Assembly (NCBI GenBank): GCA_002327315.1
Contig: DCVI01000042.1
Coordinates: 1 to 38,765, forward strand
Length of the DNA: 38,765 nt
From: Syntrophaceae bacterium UBA2192
Lineage (GTDB): Bacteria; Desulfobacterota; Syntrophia; Syntrophales; UBA2192
Direction: 5' to 3'
The notes beneath the pieces are model-generated. The model was not told the origin of the DNA and made no database searches. It saw nothing but the letters and a program-made list of their open reading frames with translations. The position numbers and the translations under genes were made by a program. This document shows positions 23,043 through 30,608 of this stretch, one piece after another (the first letter of the stretch is position 1; every line of letters starts with the position of its first letter).

Positions 23043-23050
23043 CTGTCCCC
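22974..23050. repeat. 7-bp GGTGACC array covering the folC start region
   Basis: Five nearly perfect units GGTGACC run from 22974 to 23008. Looser 7-base units (TTTGACC, TGCTGAC, TGTCACC, TGTCCCC) run from 23023 to 23050. The unit itself is close to palindromic, so the region can fold on itself. It codes for the first residues of FolC as annotated. Confidence 0.85.
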
Positions 23051-23126
23051 CGCCATTTGTCGGCGCAAATTACCACAGCCATGCAAAAAGGGGCAACCCC
23101 TTTGTGATGGAAAGCCCCGGGAAAAC

Positions 23127-23159
23127 AAAAAGGCCACAGGATCAAAATCTCCTGTGGCC
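23127..23159 (-). terminator. Intrinsic terminator downstream of the EF-Tu-domain-2-like gene
   Basis: GGCCACAGGA (23132-23141) pairs with TCCTGTGGCC (23150-23159), a perfect 10-bp stem with an 8-base loop. On the minus strand it is followed by TTTTTG. It lies about 200 bases after the stop codon of the mini elongation-factor-like gene. Confidence 0.9.
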
Positions 23160-23202
23160 CTGTCTGACTGATCAGGCAAACCTCCCCGCAGCAGGATGCG
23201 AC

Positions 23203-23296
23203 GTGAGGAAGTTATGAAGAGCGGAAAATCGGAGTGGATGGCCGATTTTACTTATTTCCTTGTCCGCTCTTCCTCACTTCTGCTCTTCCGATCTTC
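23203..23296. repeat. 8-bp periodic inverted array before the terminator
   Basis: Units such as GTGAGGAA, GTTATGAA and GAGCGGAA run from 23203 to 23234. Units CGCTCTTC, CTCACTTC, TGCTCTTC and CGATCTTC run from 23265 to 23296 and are largely complementary. By chance the right arm contains GCTCTTCCGATCT (23282-23294), identical to the end of a common sequencing adapter. Confidence 0.75.
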
Positions 23297-23362
23297 ACCG
23301 TATTGATGCCGAAAGGCCAACGTGAGGCAATCCGCGGGATGCGTGTCCGTTTACTGGCCTTC

Positions 23363-23623
23363 CTAGTCCGGGATGACCTTGAAGACCTCATCGCCGGGCC
23401 TTGTCCGGTCCGCCACTTTCACTCCGATGAAGTCGCCCGCGGCGGCCTTTTCGACCTTTGCGTTGTTGACTTCCATGGATTCGATGACGCTCTCGAAGCT
23501 CGTTGTATGACCCACAATCTTGATCGTGTCACCCACCTTCAGCTCGCCGGCCGTGATCTTGATCGCCGCGACGCTGGGCTTCGCGAAGAATTTTACGATT
23601 TCGCCTATTTTCTCTTCCGCCAT
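23363..23623 (-). CDS. Free-standing EF-Tu domain-2-like protein (translation elongation factor-like)
   Basis: The 86-residue protein consists of one beta-barrel of the translation-factor domain II type. FAKPSVAAIKITAGELKVGDTIKIVGHTT-type strands are followed by ESMEVNNAKVEKAAAGDFIGVKV and RTRPGDEVFKV. It has no G domain. Stand-alone versions of this domain are known in many bacteria and archaea without a settled role; binding to RNA or to translation factors is possible. The start is fixed by AAAGGAGG. It lies just past the rplQ terminator, with its own probable promoter, so it is near but not within the ribosomal operon. Confidence 0.85.
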   Translation of the reverse strand: MAEEKIGEIVKFFAKPSVAAIKITAGELKVGDTIKIVGHTTSFESVIESMEVNNAKVEKAAAGDFIGVKVADRTRPGDEVFKVIPD

Positions 23624-23666
23624 AAGTAAAATCCTCCTTTCTTCCAGATACCTTCGATCGCTGTTT

Positions 23667-23694
23667 CTTATAATTTTTCGCGTTGAAAATCAAG
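23667..23694 (-). promoter_or_regulatory. Probable promoter of the EF-Tu-domain-2-like gene
   Basis: On the minus strand CTTGAT/TTGATT (23694-23688) and TATAAG (23672-23667) are spaced by 15-16 bases, about 45 bases before the start codon. The -35 is imperfect. Confidence 0.45.
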
Positions 23695-23731
23695 TGATTT
23701 GCCGGGCGGGCCGGAGACGGGCACCGGGCGC

Positions 23732-23760
23732 AAAAAAAGGCAGGGACGATGGTCCCTGCC
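23732..23760 (-). terminator. Intrinsic terminator of the ribosomal cluster after rplQ
   Basis: GGCAGGGAC (23739-23747) pairs with GTCCCTGCC (23752-23760) around GATG. On the minus strand seven T follow. It ends the S10-spc-alpha transcript 26 bases after rplQ. Confidence 0.95.
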
Positions 23761-23786
23761 TTGTCATTGCGTGTCGAAGGGGATTT

Positions 23787-24317
23787 TTACTCCTCCTTGC
23801 CGGTCTCCTTCTTGGCCGCCGGCTTTTTCGCCGCCGCTTTCTTCGGTTTGGCCTCTTTGGCGACCTTCGGGGCCTTTTCGGCCTTCGCGGCCTTGGCTTT
23901 TTCGGCCTTGGGCTTGGCTTCTTTTTTGGCCTTGGGCTCCTTCTTTTCCTTCTTCTCGGAGGGCCTGACCATCAATTCGATAACGGCCATCGGGGCGCTG
24001 TCCCCTGCGCGGAAACCCGTCTTGACGATCCTCGTGTAGCCGCCCTGCCGATCGGCAAAACGGGCGCCGATCTCGTCAAAGAGCTTCTGCACGACTTCTT
24101 TTTCCCGAATCACGGCCGCGGCCTGCCGGCGGGCATGGAGGCCCCCCCGCTTTGCCAGCGTGATCATCTTCTCGGCCACCCGCCTCAGTTCCTTTGCCTT
24201 GATATCGGTGGTCTCGATCTTCTCGTACTTCAGAAACGACGTAACCATATTTCGAAGCATGGCATCTTTGTGACTGGTCGTCCTGCCAAGCTTTCGTCCG
24301 CCTACCTGATGTCGCAT
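23787..24317 (-). CDS. rplQ: Large-subunit ribosomal protein L17 (bL17) with Lys/Ala-rich tail
   Basis: Residues 1-118 form a normal L17 (MRHQVGGRKLGRTTSHKDAM at the start, MAVIELMVRP at the end). Residues 121-176 are an added tail made almost only of K, A, E and P (repeated KKEAKPKAEKAKAAK-like blocks), which is low-complexity, probably disordered and strongly basic. E. coli L17 has 127 residues. The tail may bind rRNA or DNA or reach out of the exit-tunnel side of the ribosome. The ATG at 24317 is chosen over an upstream TTG because AGGA is well spaced. It is the last gene of the alpha operon. Confidence 0.95.
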   Translation of the reverse strand: MRHQVGGRKLGRTTSHKDAMLRNMVTSFLKYEKIETTDIKAKELRRVAEKMITLAKRGGLHARRQAAAVIREKEVVQKLFDEIGARFADRQGGYTRIVKTGFRAGDSAPMAVIELMVRPSEKKEKKEPKAKKEAKPKAEKAKAAKAEKAPKVAKEAKPKKAAAKKPAAKKETGKEE

Positions 24318-24376
24318 CTTGAACAATTCCTTTCAGATCAGAAAAATATCAGGAATTCCCGAATATCCTGTCCGGC

Positions 24377-25378
24377 TTACTCGGCGCTGCCGGCCTCTTC
24401 CCGGTTCTTGGGAGGCCATTCGATCTTCATGCCGAGTGAAAGACCCATCTCGGAGAGGATCTCCTTGATCTCGTTGAGGGACTTGCGGCCGAAGTTGCGG
24501 GTCTTGAGCATCTCCGCCTCCGTCTTCTGGACCAGCTCGCCGATGATGTGGATCCCGGCATTCTTGAGGCAATTGGCCGACCGGACGGAAAGTTCGAGCT
24601 CATCGACGCTCTTCAGGAGGTTTTCGCTGAGTTTCTCGCTCTGCCCGGCCTCCTCCTGCACCTTCTCTTCCTCGATCTCTTCGAAGTTGATGAAGATGTC
24701 GAGCTGGTCTTTCAGGATCTTTGCCGCAAAGGCAACGGAATCCGCGGGCTGCACGCTGCCGTCGGTCCAGACTTCCAGCGTGAGCTTATCGAAGTCCGTG
24801 ATCTGGCCCACGCGGGCATGGCTCACCGTATAGCTCACTTTCTTGATGGGCGAGAAGATGGCGTCGATGTTGATGGTCCCCTCGGGCTGGTCGGGATCGC
24901 GCTCGCGCTTGGCCATGACGTAGCCCTTGCCCATCTTCACGACCATCTCGGCCTTGAGCTTGCCGCCGCCGGTCAGCTGGGCGATGTAGTGATCGGGGTT
25001 GAGGATCTCCACATTGGCATCCGTAATGATGTCCCCGGCTTTGACCTGGCCCGCCTTGGAGGCGTCGATCTTGATCGTACGGGGGACATCGCCGTGCAGC
25101 TTCAGGCGGACGCCCTTGAGGTTCAGGATGATGTCCGTCACGTCCTCTTTCACGCCGGGGACGGTGGAGAACTCGTGCAGGACATTGTCAAAACGCACGG
25201 ACACGATGGCCGCTCCCTGGATGGAGGACAGCAACACTCTCCTCAGCGAGTTCCCCAGGGTAATGCCGTAGCCCCGTTCAAGGGGCTGCACGGTGAATTC
25301 GGCGTAAGATTTGCTGTGGGTCTTCTCGTCGATCTCGATCCGTTTCGGCCGGATCAGGCTGCGCCAGTTTCTCTGCAT
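24377..25378 (-). CDS. rpoA: RNA polymerase alpha subunit
   Basis: The 333-residue protein has the N-terminal assembly domain (GYGITLGNSLRRVLLSSIQGAA, residues about 37-58) and the C-terminal domain that contacts UP elements and activators (SVRSANCLKNAGIHIIGELV, NFGRKSLNEIKEIL). It begins MQRNWRSLIRPKRIEID, as is common in deltaproteobacteria. The ATG at 25378 is preferred over the TTG at 25384. It lies between rpsD and rplQ, the standard alpha-operon position. Confidence 0.98.
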   Translation of the reverse strand: MQRNWRSLIRPKRIEIDEKTHSKSYAEFTVQPLERGYGITLGNSLRRVLLSSIQGAAIVSVRFDNVLHEFSTVPGVKEDVTDIILNLKGVRLKLHGDVPRTIKIDASKAGQVKAGDIITDANVEILNPDHYIAQLTGGGKLKAEMVVKMGKGYVMAKRERDPDQPEGTINIDAIFSPIKKVSYTVSHARVGQITDFDKLTLEVWTDGSVQPADSVAFAAKILKDQLDIFINFEEIEEEKVQEEAGQSEKLSENLLKSVDELELSVRSANCLKNAGIHIIGELVQKTEAEMLKTRNFGRKSLNEIKEILSEMGLSLGMKIEWPPKNREEAGSAE

Positions 25379-25453
25379 AATCAATTTTCCCTCTGGCTGT
25401 CAGGCTCTCGAACCGCCTGGAAAAGGGTTTCGTCCGGAACCTTCGTTGACAGG

Positions 25454-26080
25454 TTACTTGGAGTAAAGCTCGACCACCAGCTGCTCCTGGACGGGCATGG
25501 TGATGTCCTCACGTGTCGGAAGCGCCTTCAGGACACCTTTGAAGTTGTCCTTGTCCAGCTCCAGCCACCCCGGGATGCCCCTGCGGGCTACCGTTCCCAG
25601 GGAGTCAAGGATGGGAAGGACCTTTCTGCTCTTTTCTTTCAGCTCGACGACGTCGTCCTTTCGCACCATGTACGAGGGAATGTTGACCTTTTTCCCGTTG
25701 ACGAGGAAATGGCTGTGGCGCACGAGCTGCCGGGCCTCGTTCCGGGACGGGGCGAAGCCCAGCCGGAACACCACGTTGTCGAGCCTCCGCTCCAGGAGCA
25801 TCAGGAGGTTGGAGCCCGTGATGCCTTTCATGCGGTCGGCCCGTTCGAAGTAGCCCTTGAACTGCTTCTCGAGCAGCCCGTACATCCTCTTCAGACGCTG
25901 TTTCTCGCGAAGCTGGACGCCGTAATCGGAGCGTTTCTTTCTGGCCTGCCCATGCTCGCCGGGTGCATAGCCCCTGCGTTCGAACGCGCATTTTTCGGTG
26001 TAGCAGCGGTCACCCTTGAAAAAAAGCTTCAGGCCTTCACGACGGCAAAGCCTGCATTCTGATCCTCTGTAACGTGCCAA
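25454..26080 (-). CDS. rpsD: Small-subunit ribosomal protein S4 (uS4), zinc-binding form
   Basis: The 208-residue protein has the N-terminal cysteines C9, C12, C26 and C31 (CRLCRREG and CYTEKC), so it is the zinc-ribbon form of S4. The S4 RNA-binding domain with LERRLDNVVFRLGFAPSRNEARQ is intact. It binds the 5' domain of 16S rRNA early in assembly and in many bacteria represses its own operon. It is preceded by rpsK and followed by rpoA. Confidence 0.98.
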   Translation of the reverse strand: MARYRGSECRLCRREGLKLFFKGDRCYTEKCAFERRGYAPGEHGQARKKRSDYGVQLREKQRLKRMYGLLEKQFKGYFERADRMKGITGSNLLMLLERRLDNVVFRLGFAPSRNEARQLVRHSHFLVNGKKVNIPSYMVRKDDVVELKEKSRKVLPILDSLGTVARRGIPGWLELDKDNFKGVLKALPTREDITMPVQEQLVVELYSK

Positions 26081-26122
26081 GTTGTGCCTCCCTGTAAATT
26101 CTCGTGGGTTTGTCCTTGCGCC

Positions 26123-26515
26123 TTACACGCGCCGTCTCTTGGGCGGACGGCAGCCGTTGTGCGGGATCGGGGTCACGTCGCGGATCAGGCTGATCGAGAT
26201 CCCTGTCGCCTGCAGCGCCCTCAGGGCCGACTCGCGGCCGGACCCGGGACCCTTCACGTAGACCCGGACGGTGCGGAGCCCCTGCTCCTTCGCCTTGCGT
26301 ACCGCGCTCTCGGCGGCCATCTGGGCCGCAAACGGGGTCCCCTTCCGGGAGCCCTTGAACCCCGACATCCCGGACGATGCCCAGGAGATGACGTTCCCGG
26401 TCAGGTCGGTGATGGTGACGATGGTGTTATTGAATGTCGACTGGATGTGGGCGATCCCCTCGGGGACGTTTTTCTTCTCGCGCTTCTTTCCGGTCTTTCT
26501 TCTCGGATTGGCCAT
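26123..26515 (-). CDS. rpsK: Small-subunit ribosomal protein S11 (uS11)
   Basis: The 130-residue protein has HIQSTFNNTIVTITDLTGN and ends with VTPIPHNGCRPPKRRRV, the standard C-terminus at the mRNA exit path. It starts with a basic MANPRRKTGKKREKK. The site GGAGG lies upstream. It sits 27 bases after rpsM. Confidence 0.98.
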   Translation of the reverse strand: MANPRRKTGKKREKKNVPEGIAHIQSTFNNTIVTITDLTGNVISWASSGMSGFKGSRKGTPFAAQMAAESAVRKAKEQGLRTVRVYVKGPGSGRESALRALQATGISISLIRDVTPIPHNGCRPPKRRRV

Positions 26516-26542
26516 GGGTCCTCCAGGTAATCAATAAGCGTG

Positions 26543-26911
26543 TTACTTCTTCTTGCCGGCGATCGCCCTGCGGGGTCCCTTGCGGGTCCGGGCGTTTGTG
26601 TGCGTGCGCTGGCCGCGGCCGGGAAGTCCTTTGCGGTGCCGCAGGCCCCGGTAGGTCCCGACGTCCATGAGGCGCTTGATCGACATGGAAACGTCCCGGC
26701 GGAGATCCCCCTCCACCTTGTGATCCTTGTCGATGACGTTGCGGATGGCCGTCACTTCCCCGTCGGTAATCTGGTCCGTCTTCGTTTCGTAGGCAATCCC
26801 CGCCTCGCGGAGGATCTCCCGCGACTTGGAGCGGCCGATCCCGAAGATGTAGGTCAGGGCGATCTCCATGCGCTTGTTCTTGGGTAGGTCAACGCCTGCT
26901 ATTCTTGCCAC
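26543..26911 (-). CDS. rpsM: Small-subunit ribosomal protein S13 (uS13)
   Basis: The 122-residue protein starts MARIAGVDLPKNKRMEIALT and ends in the basic tail TNARTRKGPRRAIAGKKK that contacts the P-site tRNA. RHRKGLPGRGQRT is the family signature. It forms the intersubunit bridge at the head of the 30S subunit. It follows rpmJ by 28 bases. Confidence 0.98.
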   Translation of the reverse strand: MARIAGVDLPKNKRMEIALTYIFGIGRSKSREILREAGIAYETKTDQITDGEVTAIRNVIDKDHKVEGDLRRDVSMSIKRLMDVGTYRGLRHRKGLPGRGQRTHTNARTRKGPRRAIAGKKK

Positions 26912-26939
26912 TGCTCGGGCCTCCTCGAATGGTCTTGTG

Positions 26940-27053
26940 TTATCCCTGGCGCTGCTTGTGCTTCGGGTTTTCGCAGATCACCCTTACGATGCCGTGGCGC
27001 TTGATGATCTTGCACTTGTCGCACATCTTTTTTACCGATGGTCTAACTTTCAC
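26940..27053 (-). CDS. rpmJ: Large-subunit ribosomal protein L36 (bL36), GTG start
   Basis: The 37-residue protein reads MKVRPSVKKMCDKCK and ends NPKHKQRQG. The zinc ligands C11, C14, C27 and H32 are all present. The start codon is GTG at 27053 with AAGGGG 8 bases upstream. It lies in the usual place between infA and rpsM. The gene is small but every conserved residue is in place, so it is certain. Confidence 0.97.
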   Translation of the reverse strand: MKVRPSVKKMCDKCKIIKRHGIVRVICENPKHKQRQG

Positions 27054-27097
27054 GACGAATACCCCTTTTGTCAATCGGCCTTCAGCCGTTTCGCGCC

Positions 27098-27316
27098 CTA
27101 CTTCGACCGGTAGGTGATCCGCCCCCGCGTCAGGTCGTAGGGAGAGAGTTCGATGGTCACTTTGTCTCCCGGGAGGATCTTGATGAAATGCATCCGCATC
27201 TTTCCCGAGATGTGAGCGAGCACGCGGTGCCCGTTTTCCAGCTCCACCCGGAACATGGCGTTCGGCAGCGTCTCGATAACCCTGCCTTCCACCTCGATAG
27301 GTTCTTCTTTTGCCAT
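27098..27316 (-). CDS. infA: Translation initiation factor IF-1
   Basis: The 72-residue length is standard. It is a single S1-like OB fold: EGRVIETLPNAMFRVELENGH, HISGKMRMHFIKILPGDKV, and a C-terminal DLTRGRITYRSK. IF-1 occupies the A site of the 30S subunit during initiation. It lies 13 bases after map and before rpmJ. Confidence 0.98.
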   Translation of the reverse strand: MAKEEPIEVEGRVIETLPNAMFRVELENGHRVLAHISGKMRMHFIKILPGDKVTIELSPYDLTRGRITYRSK

Positions 27317-27329
27317 ATGCTCCCTGCGC

Positions 27330-28079
27330 TCAGCCGATCCTGCTCAGGATGACCGGCCCGTTTTCCGTAATGGCCACGGAGTGCTCGAAATGGGCCGACA
27401 GTTTCCCGTCGGCTGTCACCACCGTCCAGCCGTCGCGGAGGATCTCCACCCGGTAGGTTCCCTCGTTGACCATAGGCTCGATCGCGAAGACCATCCCCGG
27501 CTTGAGTTCGATCCCCCGTCCGCCCGATCCGTAGTTGGGGACCTGCGGGTCCTCGTGGAGGTTCTTGCCGATGCCGTGCCCTACGAGATCGCGGACCACG
27601 GAGTATCCTGCGGCCTCGACGTGATTCTGGATGGCCGAGGAGATGTCGCCGATGCGATTGCCCGCTTTGACCTCCGCAATGCCCCTGTAAAGAGCTTCTT
27701 CCGTTATCTTCAGCAGCTTCCGGGCCCCGGGGGTGATTTCCCCCACGGGCACGGTGACCGCCGCATCACCATAATAACCGTCGTTGAGGATGCCAAAGTC
27801 GAGGCTGACGATATCGCCTTCCTTCAGTTCCCTCTCCGAGGGCATCCCGTGCACGACCTCGCTGTTGACGGAGGTGCACAGGGAGTAGGGGTAGCCCCGG
27901 TATCCCTTGAATGCCGGCCGGGCGCCCTTTTTCAGGGCCAGCTCCTCGGAGAGCCGGTCCAGTTCGATCGTTTTGACCCCCGGCCTGATCTTCTTGCTGA
28001 GCTCCTCCAGGATCGCGGCGACGATGGCATTGCTCTTTCTCATCTTTTCAATCTCCGGACGAGATTTCAAGATGATCAT
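27330..28079 (-). CDS. map: Methionine aminopeptidase, type I
   Basis: The 249-residue enzyme has the five metal ligands in their usual contexts: two Asp in DFGILNDGYYGDAAVT, His in GHGIGKNLHEDP, Glu in FAIEPMVNEG, and Glu near the end in AITENGPVIL. It removes the initiator methionine from new proteins. It directly follows secY (12-base gap); the adk gene usually found between them in many bacteria is not here. It precedes infA. Confidence 0.98.
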   Translation of the reverse strand: MIILKSRPEIEKMRKSNAIVAAILEELSKKIRPGVKTIELDRLSEELALKKGARPAFKGYRGYPYSLCTSVNSEVVHGMPSERELKEGDIVSLDFGILNDGYYGDAAVTVPVGEITPGARKLLKITEEALYRGIAEVKAGNRIGDISSAIQNHVEAAGYSVVRDLVGHGIGKNLHEDPQVPNYGSGGRGIELKPGMVFAIEPMVNEGTYRVEILRDGWTVVTADGKLSAHFEHSVAITENGPVILSRIG

Positions 28080-28091
28080 GACCGAGTCTCC

Positions 28092-29399
28092 TTACCGCCG
28101 TTTCGCCAGGCGCCCTTTCTTGAGGAACCCCTCGTACTGCCGTGCCAGCAGGTGGGTCTCGATCTGTCCCGCCGTGTCGAGGGCCACGCCCACGATGATC
28201 AGCAGCGCCGTCCCGCCGAAGTAGAAGGGGACGTTGAAGTAGACCATCAGGATGCTCGGCAGCACGCAGACCGCAGAGACATAAATGGCTCCGCTGAAGG
28301 TCAGGCGGCTCAGCACGTGGTCGATGTACTCGGCCGTCTTCTTCCCCGGCCGGATGCCCGGCACGAAGCCCCCGTGCTTCTTCATGTTCTCCGCCACGTC
28401 CGTCGGATTGAACACGACGGCCGTGTAGAAAAAGCAGAAAAAAACGATGAATGAGACGTAGAGCGCCTCGTAGAAGAAAGCCCCCGGTACCAGCGAGTCG
28501 GACACCGCCTTCATCCACGGGTGCGGGATGAACTGCGCCAGGGTTGCCGGGAACATGATGATCGACGACGCGAAGATGGGCGGGATGACGCCCGACGTGT
28601 TGATCTTGAGCGGCAGGTGCGTCGTCTGACCGCCGTACATTTTTCTCCCCACGATCCGCTTCGCGTACTGCACGGGGATGCGTCGCTGCCCCGTCTCCAT
28701 GAACACGATGAAGCCGACGACGGCCACCATGAATACGGCCAGGAAGATCACGGCCAGGATTCCCATTTCCCCCGTGGACACGAGCCGGAAGGTGTTGATC
28801 ACGCCCTCCGGGCCCCGGCAGACGATGCCGGCAAAAATGATGAGCGAAATGCCGTTGCCGATCCCGCGCTCGGTGATCTGTTCGCCCAGCCACATGATGA
28901 AGGCCGTGCCGGCCGTGAGCGTGATGACCGTCATGAGACGGAACCCCCAGCCGGGGATCATGACAATGGAGGCGCCCGTCGGTCCCGCCATGTTCTCCAG
29001 GCCCACGGCGATCCCGAATCCCTGGACGAGGGAAAGGAGTACCGTCCCGTAGCGGGTGTACTGGGTGATCTTGCGGCGCCCGGCCTCGCCTTCCTTCGAA
29101 AGCCTCTCCAGGTGCGGAATGGCGATCGTGAGCAGCTGCAGGATGATGGAGGCGCTGATGTAGGGCATGATCCCCAGGGCAAACACCGAGAGGTTCGAGA
29201 GCGCCCCGCCCGCAAACAGGTCGAAGAGCCCCAGGAGCGACCCCTTGGCCTGGTCGAAAAACGCAGCCAGCGCCGCCGTGTCGATGCCGGGCGTGGGCAC
29301 GTGGGCCCCGACCCGGTAGACGCCCAGCAGCAGGAACGTGAATGCGATGCGCTTCTGGAGTTCCGGGATCTTCTGTATGTTTTTCAGTCCGCCGATCAA
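28092..29399 (-). CDS. secY: Protein translocase subunit SecY, TTG start
   Basis: Read from the TTG at 29399 it has 435 residues and starts (M)IGGLKNIQKIPELQKR, exactly the family start. Ten membrane segments can be followed. Plug-region PTPGIDTAAL and the cytoplasmic loop IRPGKKTAEYIDHVLSRLT before segment 9 are intact. AGAGGACATCGGAT precedes the TTG. The in-frame extension to 29480 would overlap rplO by 68 bases and adds only Arg/Ser-rich sequence, so it is rejected. SecY forms the channel with SecE and SecG. Confidence 0.97.
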   Translation of the reverse strand: MIGGLKNIQKIPELQKRIAFTFLLLGVYRVGAHVPTPGIDTAALAAFFDQAKGSLLGLFDLFAGGALSNLSVFALGIMPYISASIILQLLTIAIPHLERLSKEGEAGRRKITQYTRYGTVLLSLVQGFGIAVGLENMAGPTGASIVMIPGWGFRLMTVITLTAGTAFIMWLGEQITERGIGNGISLIIFAGIVCRGPEGVINTFRLVSTGEMGILAVIFLAVFMVAVVGFIVFMETGQRRIPVQYAKRIVGRKMYGGQTTHLPLKINTSGVIPPIFASSIIMFPATLAQFIPHPWMKAVSDSLVPGAFFYEALYVSFIVFFCFFYTAVVFNPTDVAENMKKHGGFVPGIRPGKKTAEYIDHVLSRLTFSGAIYVSAVCVLPSILMVYFNVPFYFGGTALLIIVGVALDTAGQIETHLLARQYEGFLKKGRLAKRR

Positions 29400-29412
29400 A
29401 TCCGATGTCCTC

Positions 29413-29856
29413 TTACTCGATGACCTCGACCTTGCCGCCGGCCGCCTCGATCTTTTCTTTCGCGGCCAGGCTGATGGCATTTACCCTCACGGTGAGAGCC
29501 CTCTCGATCGTCCCCTTGGCGAGGATCTTGATCCCGTCGCCGGTCGTCCGGATCACGCCGCCGGCCAGCAGGGCCGCGGCATCAACGGGGGCTTCCCCGG
29601 AGAAGCGGTTCAGTCGATCCAGGTTGACGATGATAATCTCCTTGCGGAAGATATTCTTGAAGCCCTTCTTGGGAAGCCGGCGCGAAAGCGGCATCTGGCC
29701 TCCCTCGTAGCCCGGCCTGGAGTTGTGGCCCGAGCGGGCCTTGAGGCCCTTGTGCCCCTTCGTGGAGGTCCCGCCGTGGCCTGAACCGTCGCCGCGGCCG
29801 ATCCTTTTTCGCTTTTTCCTCGAACCCTCGGGGGGTCTCAGTTCACTCAGATTCAT
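29413..29856 (-). CDS. rplO: Large-subunit ribosomal protein L15 (uL15)
   Basis: The 147-residue protein starts MNLSELRPPEGSRKKRKRIGRG and has the glycine- and basic-rich N-terminal half GHGGTSTKGHKGLKARSGHN typical of L15. The ATG at 29856 fits the family; an upstream GTG at 29865 overlaps the rpmD stop codon and would add three residues. The distance to rpmD is only 5 bases, so translation is probably coupled. Confidence 0.97.
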   Translation of the reverse strand: MNLSELRPPEGSRKKRKRIGRGDGSGHGGTSTKGHKGLKARSGHNSRPGYEGGQMPLSRRLPKKGFKNIFRKEIIIVNLDRLNRFSGEAPVDAAALLAGGVIRTTGDGIKILAKGTIERALTVRVNAISLAAKEKIEAAGGKVEVIE

Positions 29857-29861
29857 TGCAT

Positions 29862-30050
29862 TCACCCGTTGATTTCTTCTACGGCAACGAGATGGCTCAC
29901 CTTGTAGACCATGCCCCGGGTCTCCGGGGTGTCCTTGAGCGTCACGCTCCGGTTCATCCGGACAAGCCCCATGCCGCGCAATACCTTGCGCTGCTTCTCG
30001 GGACGCCCGATGGAACTCTTCACCAGTGTAATCTTCAGCTTCTTTTCCAC
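29862..30050 (-). CDS. rpmD: Large-subunit ribosomal protein L30 (uL30)
   Basis: The 62-residue protein has the L30 core KLKITLVKSSIGRPEKQRKVL and ends in VYKVSHLVAVEEING. It is in the usual spc position between rpsE and rplO. Its stop codon overlaps a possible GTG start of rplO. Confidence 0.97.
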   Translation of the reverse strand: MEKKLKITLVKSSIGRPEKQRKVLRGMGLVRMNRSVTLKDTPETRGMVYKVSHLVAVEEING

Positions 30051-30072
30051 GGTCTCATCCTCTGACGATCGT

Positions 30073-30579
30073 CTAGATATCGGCTACGTCCTTGCCCCTC
30101 AAGGCCGCAATCTGCTCGGCGGTCCGAAGCCCGCGGAGCCCGCTCAGGGTCGCCTTGACGAGGTTGTGGGGATTGTGGGAGCCCAGGCATTTCGTGAGCA
30201 CGTTCTGCACGCCGGCCACTTCCAGCACGGCACGAACGGCGCCGCCTGCGATGAGCCCCGTTCCCGCCGAAGCGGGCTTCAGGAGCACCCGGCCCGCGCC
30301 GAATTCCCCGATGATCTCGTGGGGGATCGTGCGGGTGCCGATGCAGACCTTCGCCATGCTCTTGCGGGCCTTCTCCATCCCCTTGCGGATCGCCTCGGGT
30401 ACCTCGTTGGCCTTGCCCAGGCCCGCGCCGACGGAGCCCTTGCCGTCGCCGACAACCACGATGGCACTGAACCGGAACCGCCGGCCGCCCTTCACGACCT
30501 TGGCCGTCCGGTTGATGGCCACAACACGGTCCAGGATCTCCGTTTCTTCCACCCTGAATTCTTTTCTGTCCCTGTCCAA
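30073..30579 (-). CDS. rpsE: Small-subunit ribosomal protein S5 (uS5)
   Basis: The 168-residue protein has the N-terminal RNA-binding VVKGGRRFRFSAIVVVGDGKG (residues about 28-48), and the C-terminal GTGLIAGGAVRAVLEVAGV and LGSHNPHNLVKAT. S5 lines the mRNA entry channel and affects decoding accuracy. It is 29 bases after rplR. Confidence 0.98.
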   Translation of the reverse strand: MDRDRKEFRVEETEILDRVVAINRTAKVVKGGRRFRFSAIVVVGDGKGSVGAGLGKANEVPEAIRKGMEKARKSMAKVCIGTRTIPHEIIGEFGAGRVLLKPASAGTGLIAGGAVRAVLEVAGVQNVLTKCLGSHNPHNLVKATLSGLRGLRTAEQIAALRGKDVADI

Positions 30580-30608
30580 CGGTCACTCCCTATTCTGAGT
30601 TTCGGTGT

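Larger units (their letters stand above)
23043..23362. other. 320-base region between folC and the EF-Tu-domain-2-like gene
   Basis: From the folC side it holds the end of the 7-bp array, a small hairpin AAAGGGG-CAA-CCCCTTT (23087-23103), the terminator 23127-23159 and an inverted 8-bp array (23203-23296). No promoter for folC stands out, and no reading frame looks real. Confidence 0.55.

Noticed and set aside
23282..23294. GCTCTTCCGATCT, identical to the end of a common Illumina adapter
   Set aside because: The match lies in the middle of an 8-bp periodic array whose units continue on both sides with the same register, and the surrounding DNA continues into normal genes. Chance identity is more likely than an adapter left in the assembly, though raw reads could confirm this.
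28092..29480. A longer secY start at 29480
   Set aside because: It would overlap rplO by 68 bases and adds an Arg/Ser-rich stretch unlike SecY; the TTG at 29399 has a well-spaced GAGG and the standard N-terminus.
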